NCBI GenBank assembly: GCA_026874595.1
Contig: CM049320.1
Coordinates: 1,352,001 to 1,416,000 of the forward strand
DNA: 64,000 nt
Direction of reading: 5' to 3'
Origin: Sipunculus nudus
Lineage: Eukaryota > Annelida > Sipuncula > Golfingiida > Sipunculidae
Positions 26,201-37,600 of this stretch are shown here, one piece after another (position 1 is the first letter of the stretch; the number at the start of each line of letters is the position of its first letter). A program made the translations under genes and the position numbers. The notes beneath the pieces are model-generated. The model saw only the letters and a list, made by a program, of their open reading frames with translations. It searched no databases and was not told where the DNA came from.

Positions 26201-27609
26201 AGGCTTGTCTTGCGATACAATTATTATGCGATCTAATAAAGACGACCAATATACAGTTCGAAGGGCAAGGGAAGACATCTCGACATCTGTCAAATCTGGA
26301 ATATCTCGCCAAATAGTGGTGTTTTAAGCAAATGCCAACACAAGATTGAGGTGGTCAAATAAGACCATCTAAGCTCATGCAGTAGTGATTCGTGGTTGGT
26401 CAACCGTTATCGGCCATTCTTACATCTCCCAAACTATCCAGCCAAATCGTCATATACAGAATTGATTCTAGAAACAAGCTCTCTTAACTTTGTTGAAATG
26501 GCTCGGATTAAGTGAATTTTGGTTGAGTTGTAGGAAATTGAACTTAATCATTTGGCTGTGTAAATGCCCGTTCACATTGAACCCTGCGCTGTGCCCCGTT
26601 AGGCTGTGCTGCAGAAAAATGTTGAGTACATGCAATAACACTGGGGTGTCCACGCTAAACGCCAGCGCTGCAAGCGCGGCGCAGCATTCGGTGTGGCGGC
26701 GTCTTAATCATACTTGCATATCAATATCAGAAATGGTAGAAGCTAAAAAATTCAAATGTTGGTAACATGATACATACTTGAAATTAAGGTTTTTGTGGCT
26801 TCCCCTGCATCGACATGTATTTTACTGACAAAAGGCTGGTAACTGTAGCCTCTTCCAGCCACTACATCAAATATGTTTTATAATGAAACTGTCAAGTAGT
26901 CTGTATGCACTAGGGAGATTACATATGATGAACATTTTTTAAGTTTTTCATCTTATAACACTATTATTATTGATAAGACCAATACACAGATGACTTCGTA
27001 TTAAAATTTTTATCAGTACAACAGTAATAGAAAATGTTCATCAGGTGCTGTTGTTTGATAGATTTCAGTTTAAAATTTGAAATGAGGCTGTCAACTTTAT
27101 GTTACCAGATGTATACCAATTAAATATATTTTTGAATGTTGTTTTATTTCTAAAGTCAGGAGTAATTGTTTGTACATACATACATTTCATAATGGTTTAT
27201 TTCATATACTGTTAGATAATGTAATCCATAGATTAAAGTATACATTGTACTGAGACATATAGTGTCCATAGACAAAAAACTTTTCTTCTGCAATTTCTAG
27301 CTTTTTTTTTCTTCGCATTTTTATTTCTCAAAACCAGTATATTTTGATTATTTAATTTTAACATGCAGATTATCACGAGGTAAATTTTAAAGTTGAAGGA
27401 AAAAAATTTCTGCCCAAATTTATCGTTTTTTTCCGAATAAAAATTGTTGTATGTTATCAACAAAATGTGACGATAGTTATTCCATAAATCAGTGATTGTT
27501 GTTCATTATATCTATGGACATAATCGTTCAATGTAACATTTATACAACTACAACATTTCTTTCAGGTATCAGTTCAATATTTTATTCATTTCTAATAAAT
27601 GTTAGAAGT
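26201..27609. other. Unannotated DNA
   Basis: Short ORFs at 26490-26765 (+) and 27233-27463 (-) lack recognisable features. A GC-rich patch near 26650-26705 contrasts with AT-rich surroundings. Confidence 0.45.
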
Positions 27610-28072
27610 GCCACATTAAAAGTGACCCATGGGTCAAGACGCTCAGCTGACTGGGAAGAAGTTCACAAAAGGAAATTTTATCATCTGAATGGTAGTATAT
27701 ACTCATACAACTGAAGCATCAAACAGATTAACCAACAGGCCAAGATTGTGTCTGTATTTATATATATCAAAAATAGAGAAAAAATGTGTAAAATTTAAAA
27801 AAAATACAGGTGGTTCCACCAGTCTGCAGAAACTAATATAACAAGTGACCCAGGGGTCATGACGCTCAGCTGACCAGGAAGACATTGACAAAAGTAATTT
27901 TATCATCTGAATGTCAAATTTGAATGAAATACTTTTTCCAAACTTGACCTTTTGTATAAAATCATCCAATATTCATTGGGGTACTATGGAGCTCTGTAGC
28001 ATGAAGGATATGGGTAACAGACACCTATTTTCAAGGTTTACAAGATGACTTTTCAGGGGTCTCCCAGCATGT
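27610..28072 (+). repeat. Short repeats with GTGACCCATGGGTCA termini
   Basis: Copies of AAGTGACCCATGGGTCA...GACGCTCAGCTGAC start near 27622 and 27842. They are followed by blocks (GGTAACAGACACCTATTTTCA, CTCCCAGCATGTCAA) also found at 41520-41780. Confidence 0.55.
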
Positions 28073-29216
28073 CAAAAAACAAGTGACCCATGGGTCATGA
28101 CGCTCAGCTGCCAAGCATGACCTGTGACATCATGGACTGAGATTCACAACTTCCAGTCAAATTTTGAAGAACCAATTTGCCAATTTGTTGAAAATTTTCT
28201 ATGACAACAGAAATATATATCACCTAAGTCTGGTTAAAACACAGTGAATTGATGGTCTGAGGAAAATGCATGATTGTTAAGCTATCAGGAACTATTCCAA
28301 CAGCTTGCTTGAAACCTGTCAGTCTCAAAAGGAACACCACAAAGGGCAAATATAAGATCAAAATATATAGCAAAAATCAAGGAAATACATGCAAGAATTA
28401 TTGAGAAACAGGTGCTTCTGTATGCATTTTTATTCAATACAAGCCAACTGTACTGCACTTTTATAAATGATGGTAATTTTTATTCAGAAATATTTGACCC
28501 AATCCTTTACAAGATTACATAAATATACATCCAACTGCATTCACTGTTCTTGAGATAATATGATCAAAAGGAATTAAAAGATGGTTGCCTGGTGGCCATA
28601 TTGGACTTCTGACAGGTTCTGAAATCAGACAACAAACATTCTCTAAATCGGACCAAACATTAATGAAAAATTACTGAAACTGCACTGAAGAAAGAATTTC
28701 TAATGTGGCTAACTGGCAGGCATAATGGATTTCTGACAAGTATGACATTTGATATCCCACATTCTCCAATAAGAGACCAAACTTGGGGCAAATTATCCAG
28801 TAATAAATGCCCAAAATAATTCAAAAGGCATGTCCAGGCCCTCATATCATATTTACAGATATGCAATTGTAAAAAGTGTAAGTCCAATATTTTTTATTAT
28901 CACTCTGCTTTTCAATGGGGTCAGCAGGGTAGGTAAACTGCCAAACCTGAAAGAAAAGAAATGCAGAAAGCATGACTAAGAGTCTTGAAATAAAACAAAA
29001 AGCCATCCTAAATCAAGGTACACATCCACATATTATGAGAACAAACACTTGCTTTTATATGTGGTGATATATATTAAAATATTCAGATATCTAGGAAACT
29101 AAGTCTATTGCTAGGATTCCATAAAATAAACTGCAAAATGTTCCCATCATCTTATAAATCAGTAGCTAAACCTTAATACTATACTCTCATAGTCTTATTG
29201 CCTGGCTGAAGCATTC
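28073..29216 (+). repeat. Left half of the 2.4-kb repeat unit split by the RAG1-like transposon
   Basis: It is nearly identical to 61141-62278, with small indels. It starts at ACAAGTGACCCATGGGTCA and continues as 40185-41450 on the other side of the transposon. Short ORFs here are mirrored in the other copy but show no known domain. Confidence 0.85.
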
Positions 29217-29220
29217 TGAC

Positions 29221-29232
29221 CACAGCGGTTAG
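29221..29232 (+). repeat. Left terminal inverted repeat, RSS-heptamer-like
   Basis: CACAGCGGTTAG starts directly after the TGAC duplication. CACAGCG matches the recombination-signal heptamer CACAGTG at six of seven positions. I see no ACAAAAACC-like nonamer at a 12- or 23-bp spacing. Confidence 0.85.
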
Positions 29233-29641
29233 TAATAGCCCTGTGTTGCATGTTTAATGCTACAGCTGGAGTTGCTGGTGTATCAGGTTCCCACTTGAGA
29301 CACCAACAGAGACTGGAGGCTGGTCTCCTAGCAACAGGGTGTTTCAAAATGGCCGCCATGCTTGACAACAGACTGACTCTGTTGATGTTAATGAGTGATG
29401 ATGTGATTCTATTTCACCCCACTGGTACTCAGAGACCATATGAGATGGTAATCCTATCTCTCTGGTCAGTGTGGTCCTAGCTTTCGAGAGGTCAAGACGT
29501 GTGTAGCTGTGTAGCGTTGTAGTGTTATCTGAGCTTTACATTGTGGGTGTGCCCCAGGGTCAAGTGAGGAACTTTTCTTTGGTTTGTTTTGGATTTATAT
29601 GACAGACTGACTTGGTGAGTACGCTTTTTGTGATTATAAGC

Positions 29642-30733
29642 ATGCCCAGTTCAGATTCGGAGGGAGAGTTATCTGATGCTTATGAGGACAGATATAGCAG
29701 GCTAGAGGCCAGTAAAGGCCAAGTTTCTAGCCAAGTATCTGCAGGCCCAAACAAAGGGCAACCTTTGGCAGATGAGGAGACCATCAGCAATCAACAATTG
29801 CTGCAATTAATAATGAGCCAACAGGAGGTTTTGAAAAAACAAAATGAAAAAATTGATGGGCTCATCAGCAAGCTCAGTGAAGGAAAGTCCCAACCAAGTA
29901 GAGCTAATGATATAGAGGAGGTGGCTGACATCATTGAGGACTTATCAGATGGAAATGATTCTGATTCAGAATCAGGATCAGGGCCTGAGGATTTCCTAGG
30001 TGAAATTGTTACTTCCCTAGAGGATAACGAAAAAGTAGGGCCTAAGTTAACAGAGAAATTGCTTAAGATTGCCACCAAATCTTGGGAGGGATTTACTGAC
30101 AGACAAAAAATGGAGGATAAGATAAAATCATATCCTAAACCTGAAAATTTTGAGGCCTACAAAGGCGTAAAAGTAAACCATGAGGTTTGGAGGCTAATGC
30201 CTGAAAAAAGGCAAAAGATTGATGTCAGAATTCAGAACAGTCAAAAAATGACTCAAGCTGCTTCTGTAGCGATTCTGCAAGTAATGGGCACCCTGTCAGA
30301 GTCCCTGAAATCCAAAGAATGGAATCCTGGTACCATAAAGGAATTAATTAGGAAATTGTCTGATGCGCTTATGCTCAGCAACCATGGCAGGCATGAACTG
30401 CATTTTGTCAGGAGAGAGTTGTGTAGACCTTTCTTGTCTCCTGAGGTTTCTCATCTTTGTTCTAAAGAAACCCCAATAACAGACAAACTGTTTGGGGATG
30501 ATATCCCAAAACAAGTGGAAGACATCCACAAAACAAACAAAGTCCAGGAACAGATTAGACCTAAGAAAAGGAAACAATTTGATTATCAGGGGGACTACAG
30601 GCCTCGCCAAAAACAGGCAAAAAACTGGGGGAGTGGGCCTCATCATCACAAAAAGAAACCACAGGGAAAGAAAGGCCAGTATCCAAAGAACAGGTACAAC
30701 AGTCAAACCAACTACGACCGCCAATTTTACTGA
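29642..30733 (+). CDS. DIRS gag-like ORF1 protein
   Basis: First ORF of the DIRS element, about 363 aa from the ATG at 29642; the frame is open from 29612. The N-terminus is Ser/Glu/Asp-rich and acidic. A Gln/Leu-rich helical stretch (LLQLIMSQQEVLKKQ) could form a coiled coil. The C-terminal 60 residues are very basic and rich in Lys, Arg, Gln and His, suiting nucleic-acid binding, but no CCHC zinc knuckle is visible. Position and composition match DIRS ORF1 (capsid-like), a poorly conserved protein, so the call rests mainly on context. It ends about 10 bp before the RT frame opens. Confidence 0.75.
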   Translation: MPSSDSEGELSDAYEDRYSRLEASKGQVSSQVSAGPNKGQPLADEETISNQQLLQLIMSQQEVLKKQNEKIDGLISKLSEGKSQPSRANDIEEVADIIEDLSDGNDSDSESGSGPEDFLGEIVTSLEDNEKVGPKLTEKLLKIATKSWEGFTDRQKMEDKIKSYPKPENFEAYKGVKVNHEVWRLMPEKRQKIDVRIQNSQKMTQAASVAILQVMGTLSESLKSKEWNPGTIKELIRKLSDALMLSNHGRHELHFVRRELCRPFLSPEVSHLCSKETPITDKLFGDDIPKQVEDIHKTNKVQEQIRPKKRKQFDYQGDYRPRQKQAKNWGSGPHHHKKKPQGKKGQYPKNRYNSQTNYDRQFY

Positions 30734-30744
30734 AATCGACCACG

Positions 30745-32829
30745 GTGGTAAGTAAAGATAATTCTCCCAAATCAGATAAAGCAGGAACTAGAAATACGCC
30801 ATTTAAGGCCGGCAGTATTTCTGAGTGTTATGATCAGTGGAAATTGATGACATCAGATCCTTATGTACTGAAAATAGTGAAAGAAGGTTATAAATTGGAA
30901 TTTGTAGAGAAACCAATACAGGGCAGAATACCATCCCAAATCAAATTCTCTGAGAAAGAAACTGAACTTATTGATAATGAGATTACATCCTTAATGCAGA
31001 TGGGGGTCATTGAAACAGCAGAACCTGAGACAGGCCAGTTTTTATCCAATATTTTTATTAGACCAAAGAAAGACGATGGGGTCAGGGTAATTTTAAATTT
31101 GAAAAAACTCAACTCTTTTTTGGAATACAAACATTTCAAAATGGAAAATTTGGATATGGCCTTAAGACTAATGTCTAAGGATTGTTACATGGCCTCGGTA
31201 GACTTGTAGAAGACATATTATTCGGTGAAGATTTTTGAGGCTCACAGAAAGTATTTGAGATTTATCTGGAAAGGGCAGCTTCTACAGTTCTGCTGCATGG
31301 CTATGGGACTGGCTCCCGCGCCCAGACTTTTCACAAAACTTACAAAAGTCATCATGAATTGGTTGAGGAAACAAGGTGTAATGTCTATAATTTACATTGA
31401 TGACACTTTTTTAACAGCTAGTTCATGGTCAGAATGTACTAAGTATGTCAGAATTACTATTGACATATTCACCAGGCTTGGGTTTACAGTAAATGGTGAA
31501 AAATCTGTAGTTACCCCTTCAACCAGACTAGATTTTCTTGGTTTTGTATTAGATTCGACCACAATGAGTGTTAAACTCACTGAGGGAAAGGCAAGGAAAT
31601 TAGAAAGTCTTTGCAATGATATACTAAATAAGAAAACTGTAAGAATACAATTAGTAGCACAGCTCGTTGGGAAAATGGTATCTTGTTTCCCAGCTGTCCC
31701 GATGGGCAAGTTGTTTTATAGACAACTTGATAGGGATAAGAATGAAGCCCTGAAACAGGCTGCTGGAGATTACAATGCTGGTATGGAGCTGTCAACCAGG
31801 GCCATAGCTGACATAGCATGGTGGGCAGATAATGTCCAGCATACCACAAAGCCTATCATCAGGAGGAAACCTGACCTGGTTATCAAAACCGACTCCAGCA
31901 AAAGGGGCTGGGGATACGTGGCCCCAGGCAGGTCAACGGGAGGTGAATGGTCGCCTGTTGAAGCACTATCATCAATCAATGTCCTCGAGGCCAAAGCAGT
32001 TCTGTTTGCTTTAAAGTGTTTCTGTCACTCATTGGAAAATATACATGTGCATATCATGATTGACAACACAACTGCAGTGGCTTATATTAACAATATGGGT
32101 GGTTCTAAATCACCAGAATGTAATGAAGTCGCCAGAGACATTTGGTTTTGGTGTAAAAGTAAAAGGATATGGCTGTCATGCTCTCATTTACCCGGCCATT
32201 TGAACAATGAGGCGGATTTTGAAAGTAGACATTTCAATGATGACACTGAGTGGTCATTACATGAATCAATCTTCCGCATGATGGTGGAAAGATTTGGAAT
32301 GATGGACATAGATCTGTTTGCCTCTAGATTAAACAAGAAAATTGACAAATATGTGGCATGGCGTCCGGACCCATTTGCTTTTGCTATAGATGCTCTGTCA
32401 TCTGTGATTAACTGGCAAGATTTTAATTTCTATGCTTTCCCACCTTTCAGCCTAATTCCAAGAGTGTTACAAAGGATAGAGAACGATCAAGCAACAGGTG
32501 TTCTGATAGTACCATACTGGACCGGGCAGCCTTGGTTTCCCCAGCTAATGCGTCTCATGTGCGAGAGGCCAGTATTGTTTACCCCACATCGTCACCTGCT
32601 GGGCCTCCAACACAAACCAGATGTCCTACATCCCCTTCACAGGAAAATGTACCTACTTGGAGTGAAATGCTCCGGGAATCCCTTAAAGAGAAAGGGATTC
32701 CACAACTTGCTACAGACTGCATTATACAGTCATGGAGACCCACAACGCAAAAACAGTACAGCACTTATTTTGCAAAATGGATTAGATTCGCTATTTCAGA
32801 AAACTATGACACATTTAATCCTAAAATAG
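30745..32829 (+). pseudogene. DIRS reverse transcriptase / RNase H, one internal stop
   Basis: One reading frame encodes the RT and RNase H domains and is broken only by a TAG at 31207-31209. There VDL-stop-KTYYSV replaces the usual VDLKDAYYSV-like motif A, so a Lys codon probably became the stop. RT motifs are MGLAPAPRLF and the catalytic YIDD (31393-31404). RNase H follows with KTDSS, an LEAKA helix, IDNTTAVAYINN and a PGHLNNEAD motif supplying the acidic and His residues. A tail with DIDLFASRLN and VPYWTGQPW is typical of DIRS polyproteins. No ATG is needed if the frame is reached by frameshift or reinitiation after the gag ORF; the first codon here is GTG. Its 3' end overlaps the recombinase frame by about 300 bp, a normal DIRS feature. 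Confidence 0.85.
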
Positions 32830-33629
32830 AACAGGTTTTGCATTTTTTGTCAGGTTTATATGAGACAGGTGCTAGTTACAGTGCATTGAACACTTGCAGA
32901 AGCACACTATCGTCTTTATTAATAATCAACTCGGGACAAAGTTCAGTCGGTCAACATCCGCTGGTGCAACGTTTTATGAAAGGGGTATTTCAGCAAAGGC
33001 CCACTTTACCCAGATACATGCAGACATGGGATGTATCTGTGGTACTGACTCTCTTAAAACAGTGGGCTCCAGTAAGGAAATTAACCTTAAAGAAATTGAC
33101 ATTGAAGCTGACAATGCTTCTGGCAATTCTGTCAGGACAACGGATTCAAACTTTACATTTACTTAATTTGGATTCTATGGAACTAGGAAGTTCCAAATGT
33201 ATTTTTATTGTGGACAAATTGATTAAACAATCCTCTCCAAGATATCATCTGAAACCTTTAATTTTTAAAGGTTATGCACCGGATAGACGCCTGTGTATTT
33301 TGACTGTAATTAAAGAATACTTATATAGAACTGTTAATATTAGAAAGAGTAGACAATTGTTGATTAGTTTTGTTTCACCTCATGATGGAGTAACAAAGGA
33401 TACTGTAGCTAGATGGCTTAAAGCAGTTATGAGGGAGGCAGGCATTGATACTAATATTTATAAAGCTCACAGTACAAGATCAGCCTCCACTTCCAAAGCA
33501 TCAAGAGCTCTGCCGATACAAGACATTTTGTCAGCAGGAGGTTGGAAATCTGAATCCACTTTCAGGAAATATTATCAATTACATGTTACAAAGTCTAACA
33601 GTTTTGAAAAGGCAGTATTACAAGAGTAA
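32532..33629 (+). CDS. DIRS tyrosine recombinase
   Basis: The ORF is intact, up to 365 aa, with no clear ATG near its opening because it overlaps the RT/RNase H frame. The N-terminal half (WRPTTQKQYSTYFAKW) resembles a core-binding SAM-like domain. The catalytic half shows the first Arg in LSGQRIQTLHL, the HxxR box in AHSTRSAS, GGWKSE, and the nucleophilic Tyr in FRKYY near 33567. The enzyme should integrate a circular DNA copy by site-specific recombination, replacing the DDE integrase of LTR elements. An AATAAA follows at 33722-33727, just before the internal complementary region. Confidence 0.88.
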   Translation: MVSPANASHVREASIVYPTSSPAGPPTQTRCPTSPSQENVPTWSEMLRESLKEKGIPQLATDCIIQSWRPTTQKQYSTYFAKWIRFAISENYDTFNPKIEQVLHFLSGLYETGASYSALNTCRSTLSSLLIINSGQSSVGQHPLVQRFMKGVFQQRPTLPRYMQTWDVSVVLTLLKQWAPVRKLTLKKLTLKLTMLLAILSGQRIQTLHLLNLDSMELGSSKCIFIVDKLIKQSSPRYHLKPLIFKGYAPDRRLCILTVIKEYLYRTVNIRKSRQLLISFVSPHDGVTKDTVARWLKAVMREAGIDTNIYKAHSTRSASTSKASRALPIQDILSAGGWKSESTFRKYYQLHVTKSNSFEKAVLQE

Positions 33630-33780
33630 TAGCTAGACTTTTGGTCATATGTCTAAGCTGCCAGATTTTATTTGTTTTGATGCATCTTTTTATACGTGCT
33701 TGTATATTGATTGTGAGGTACAATAAAGTAGAATGTACAGCATTCGTTTATGTTGTTTCATAAACATATACACTCTAAAG

Positions 33781-33902
33781 TCTCATATGGTCTCTGAGTA
33801 CCAGTGGGGTGAAATAGAATTAAGAAATTAAATGAGCCTTACCTGTAAGGTGAAATTTGATTAGGATTCTATTTCACACCACTGGTGCGAGGGGAACATA
33901 TG
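33781..33902. repeat. DIRS internal complementary region
   Basis: It carries the inverse of both element ends back to back: 33781-33820 matches 29406-29445 perfectly and 33818-33902 pairs with 34011-34095. It is thought to template completion of the ends during circle formation. The 85-bp arms separated by about 108 bp could also form a large hairpin. Confidence 0.88.
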
Positions 33903-34109
33903 CCCACCCAATTAGGGCTGTTTCCCCACCCTGATAATGATTTCATCATTATCTGTCTGTATATGTTTATTCAACGCTGAAGTCTGACCAGAGAGATAGG
34001 ATTACCATCTCATATGTTCCCCTCGCACCAGTGGTGTGAAATAGAATCCTAATCAAATTTCACCTTACAGGTAAGGCTCATTTAATTTCTTAATTAAATG
34101 GGGTATAAG

Positions 34110-34230
34110 TCTGTGGTATTTGCCTCCAGGGGTAATCCCATCAATCAGTCTGTCTGATAACCCTAAAGGTCATAGGGTTCAAGTCATACCGGTCACACAA
34201 TGTTGTGGTGTACTGTGTTGCTATGGGTAA
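34110..34230 (+). repeat. Possible tRNA-derived SINE fragment
   Basis: Directly after the DIRS end lies AGGGTTCAAGTCATACC, a good polymerase III B box. A candidate A box near 34120 is weak. It belongs to the leader of the RAG1-like transposon. It may instead be chance sequence. Confidence 0.3.
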
Positions 34231-34582
34231 AGGCGGGGGATAAGAATCCAGCTATTTGTAAGTTCATTTTTTGATGAATGCCATTTTTTATTCACTAATG
34301 TAAAATACCAATGGAAAGGTAAAGTTCTGATTAATTAATGAAAGTTGATAAATTCACTGTGTCAATTTTAATTTTTAAGATATGATACCCTATTATATGC
34401 ATGTGTGAGCCACATTGTGAGTGCATGTTCTAGGCTGGGCACTCTTACTCTTACAGATGGTGATGCTGTGCTTTTGTTATAACCATAATAATCATAAATA
34501 TTGACAACAGGAATCATATTTCTGTATTTGTTAACTTGGATTTGCTTTAAAAATTTTATTTATCAAAATTTTTATATTTTAT

Positions 34583-34624
<42 letters not shown>

Positions 34625-34658
34625 ATATAATATAAAGTTCATGGATCAAATTTAGTTC

Positions 34659-37600
34659 ATGGAGGGCACATTAGACTTTCATCTTCTTGCATTAGCTGAT
34701 CTTTGTAGAATTTGTGGGAACAAGGCCCAGTCTAAAGCTGAAAAGGTTAAATACAAGCCCATCCTGTGTGTAGATAATTTTCAAAGGATACTTGATACAT
34801 TTGAAATTGATATATCAACAGATCACTTGGATGTACACCCAAAACATATTTGCAGGCAGTGTTATTTTAAACTCTTCAATCAGAAAAGAGATTCTGCCCA
34901 TGCTGAAGACAGAGCAAACAAACTTAAAAATGATGCCCAAGAAATAAATACAAATTGGTTACCCCATAAAAGGGGAACAATACAAAATTGTTTCACATGC
35001 AAACAACATGTTGTAATGAAGAAAAAGGGAAGGCGTCCTACTCTCAAAAGAGGGGCTCCAAAAAGGATTCCAGATAATTTAAAATTTGACCACAGGTCAC
35101 TCAACATATTTGAAGGTGGAAGTGATGAAATCATGGTGCACAATGCCATAATTACTGGGTTAGATGACACACAAAAACAGTTTTTCCATTGTCCTTTATG
35201 TACAGAGGTTTATTCCACTAATTCTGTTGCTGGAGAATGTGGGCATTACTTTTGTTCACACTGTTTAAGTGCGGAGTTTTGTAATGCTCTAACTAATACA
35301 CTGCCATGTCCTGTATGTGGTGCGGATATAGATTACAGTAATGTGCACCATGCTGACAGCAGATTTAAGGAGCAGATTCTTGCTTTACAATTGCAATGTA
35401 AATTATGCAGTGCAGTGTCTACTACTAAAACACACGTGGCTCACACATGTCATTCTGATCAAGATCACACAGTAGCTGATCTAAATACTGAAAACAGTTT
35501 TGATGACATGGAAAATGCATGTAGTATCCCTCCGAGATCAAATTTTTCCCCTGTCACCCCAGTCTTTAAGCCAAGTATTACAAGTACACCACTAGAATCA
35601 CAAACTAGTAACCGTGTGCAAGTCTCAATGGCCATTCAAACCTCACCTGGCATAATGCCACTGACTGTTGAGCAGAGTGTAAATAAAAGTCTTCATGAAC
35701 CACCACTCAAGGAAGAACAGAAGCTTTACACCAAGTTGACCAAACGCTTGCTCAATTTCTCAACAGAAAAAGGTACTATTCGCTGCAAGAACAAACGTGG
35801 GCAGGTATGTGTTCTTTTTTTATAAGTGTTTGTTCTATGTTACATACAAAAAAACTTAATTTTCATTACAAAATCAGCATTTAAGTTCTGAACATTCATT
35901 CATTTTAAGAAATGTATGTTTTTAACTACTAACATGTAAGGACTCTACGCAAAATTGAAATGGAACTCCATTCTTTGATAAATATTAATGTTTGCTTATC
36001 TGCATTGTAGCCCATAATTCTGCATAAAACTGTTATTCCAAGGAAAGCATCAGTAAAAGCACCTTCACGTCTAATTAAGAGAAGGGCTGCTGCCATTGGA
36101 AAAATAAGGGCAGTGATGGCAGGGAAAGAAGGGGAATGCAGTGAAATTCAACAATCAGCTGAACTTAAAAAACTGAGTAGAGGGACGAGAGAGTCTGTGT
36201 GTTCAAGAGCTGGAATTGTTCATCGTGCACGGCTCAACAGATACACCAGTTTGGCAATGAAAACCAGTCTCGGTCTAAGCTGGCGTCAGATGCGAAAACA
36301 AAAAAGGTGAATCTCAAAAGCAAATCAAATTAATTCCTCCTTTGAATGTAAAAGTTTCTTTTTATATTTCATACATTTTTCTTTAAATATTAACCAGATA
36401 GTTTCAATGTTTTCTTTGTTCATTGTTTGTTGTTCTGTTTAACAAAGAAGATTAAAATTACAGGTTTCTTAAAGCTGCTGGAGTTAGCCTCGAGAACGAA
36501 CATGAAGAAAGAGCTGCCAAAGACAACATTATAAGTGATCATCTCAAGGGAGAACTGACTACATTAACTGAAAGAGATGAAAATAATCCAAACTGTGACC
36601 GGAATGGGCTTGTAGAAAAAAAAGTACCGTATGTGTATGTTAAGGATTTGAAAAAGTTTGTGGCTGAGCTCCTAAACAGATACAACAGGTAACAAGAATT
36701 TTTTTACGTTTAATTAATTGATTTATGGTAAACGTCTTCTTGATTTAATAAGTATGTTATTCTTGTAAAATATTAGGCAGCTATGCACAATTTATTAAAT
36801 ATGATATGATAGTCTGCTAAAAGAATTCACTAGATAAAATCAGTTAATAATTTGATATTTACAGCCAAGGAGTATTGATATGGAGGGATGGTAAAATGCC
36901 AGAGGATGAAGTATGGGTGAAAATTGGAGGGGATCATGGCGGAGGGAGTATGAAATATACACTGCAAGTCCTCAATATAAAGGAACCAAATTCTAAAACC
37001 AATACATTTGTTATTGGTTGTTTTGAGGCAAAAGATAACCATGAAAACCTTCGGCGAACCATATCGGTAATGAAACCTGGAATATCTCAGCTTGCCTCTA
37101 TGACTTGGAAGTAAGTAATGTTCATAACATTTAGTAAAACTGCAGATTTCAAGTTCCCAAATTTACATTTTCCTTCTCATGAAAAAGTATTTTCCACACA
37201 CACATTTTATTTATTTTCCAGTGGCAAAAGGACCAGAGTGTTTGTTCAAGGTGATTACGACTTCCTTTGCAAACTTTATGGCTTGTCTGGTCACAACGGT
37301 GAGAAAATTTATTTTTCTTGTGTGTATAAATGGTAACATATCCTTCTGCCTTTATTTATATTATTGATAAATATATAGAGGCCAGTCATTTATATATTTT
37401 TATTTTTGTTTACACAAGGTGTGTATCCGTGTTTGTGGTGCCTCATAAAGAAGCCGGATTTACAGGTCAAACGTTCACTTCGTGAACCTTCACAACAGCG
37501 CAAGTTGTCACAACTCAAGCAACACAATCTGTCATTTCAAAGGATGGGTAAAGGAAAAAAGTCCAAAGCATCACTGTTCAAGAATGTGATACATGCACCA

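Larger units (their letters stand above)
29406..34095 (+). mobile_element. DIRS-type tyrosine-recombinase retrotransposon, nested
   Basis: The layout is that of DIRS elements. The left terminal repeat is 29406-29469. The imperfectly inverted right repeat is 33984-34047 (33 bp exact at 33984-34016), with a 48-bp extension to 34095. An internal complementary region lies at 33781-33902. Its left part (33781-33820) is the exact inverse of 29406-29445, and its right part (33818-33902) is the inverse of the right extremity 34011-34095. Read on the opposite strand it therefore joins the two element ends over a shared AATT, as expected for a circular intermediate. Three ORFs encode a gag-like protein, RT/RNase H and a tyrosine recombinase. 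No target duplication is expected beyond the shared ATT. The intact repeats and mostly open frames suggest a recent insertion. Confidence 0.9.

Noticed and set aside
29221-29260. Full 12- or 23-RSS at the transposon ends
   Set aside because: The heptamer-like CACAGCG is present, but neither end has an ACAAAAACC-like nonamer at either spacing.
29250-29480. Small ORF at the left end of the RAG1-like transposon as a second transposon gene (a RAG2-like partner)
   Set aside because: It crosses into the DIRS left repeat and shows no Kelch or PHD features. No RAG2-like sequence is seen anywhere in the window.
30344-30724. 126-residue minus-strand ORF over the DIRS gag gene
   Set aside because: Antisense shadow of ORF1 with no independent features.
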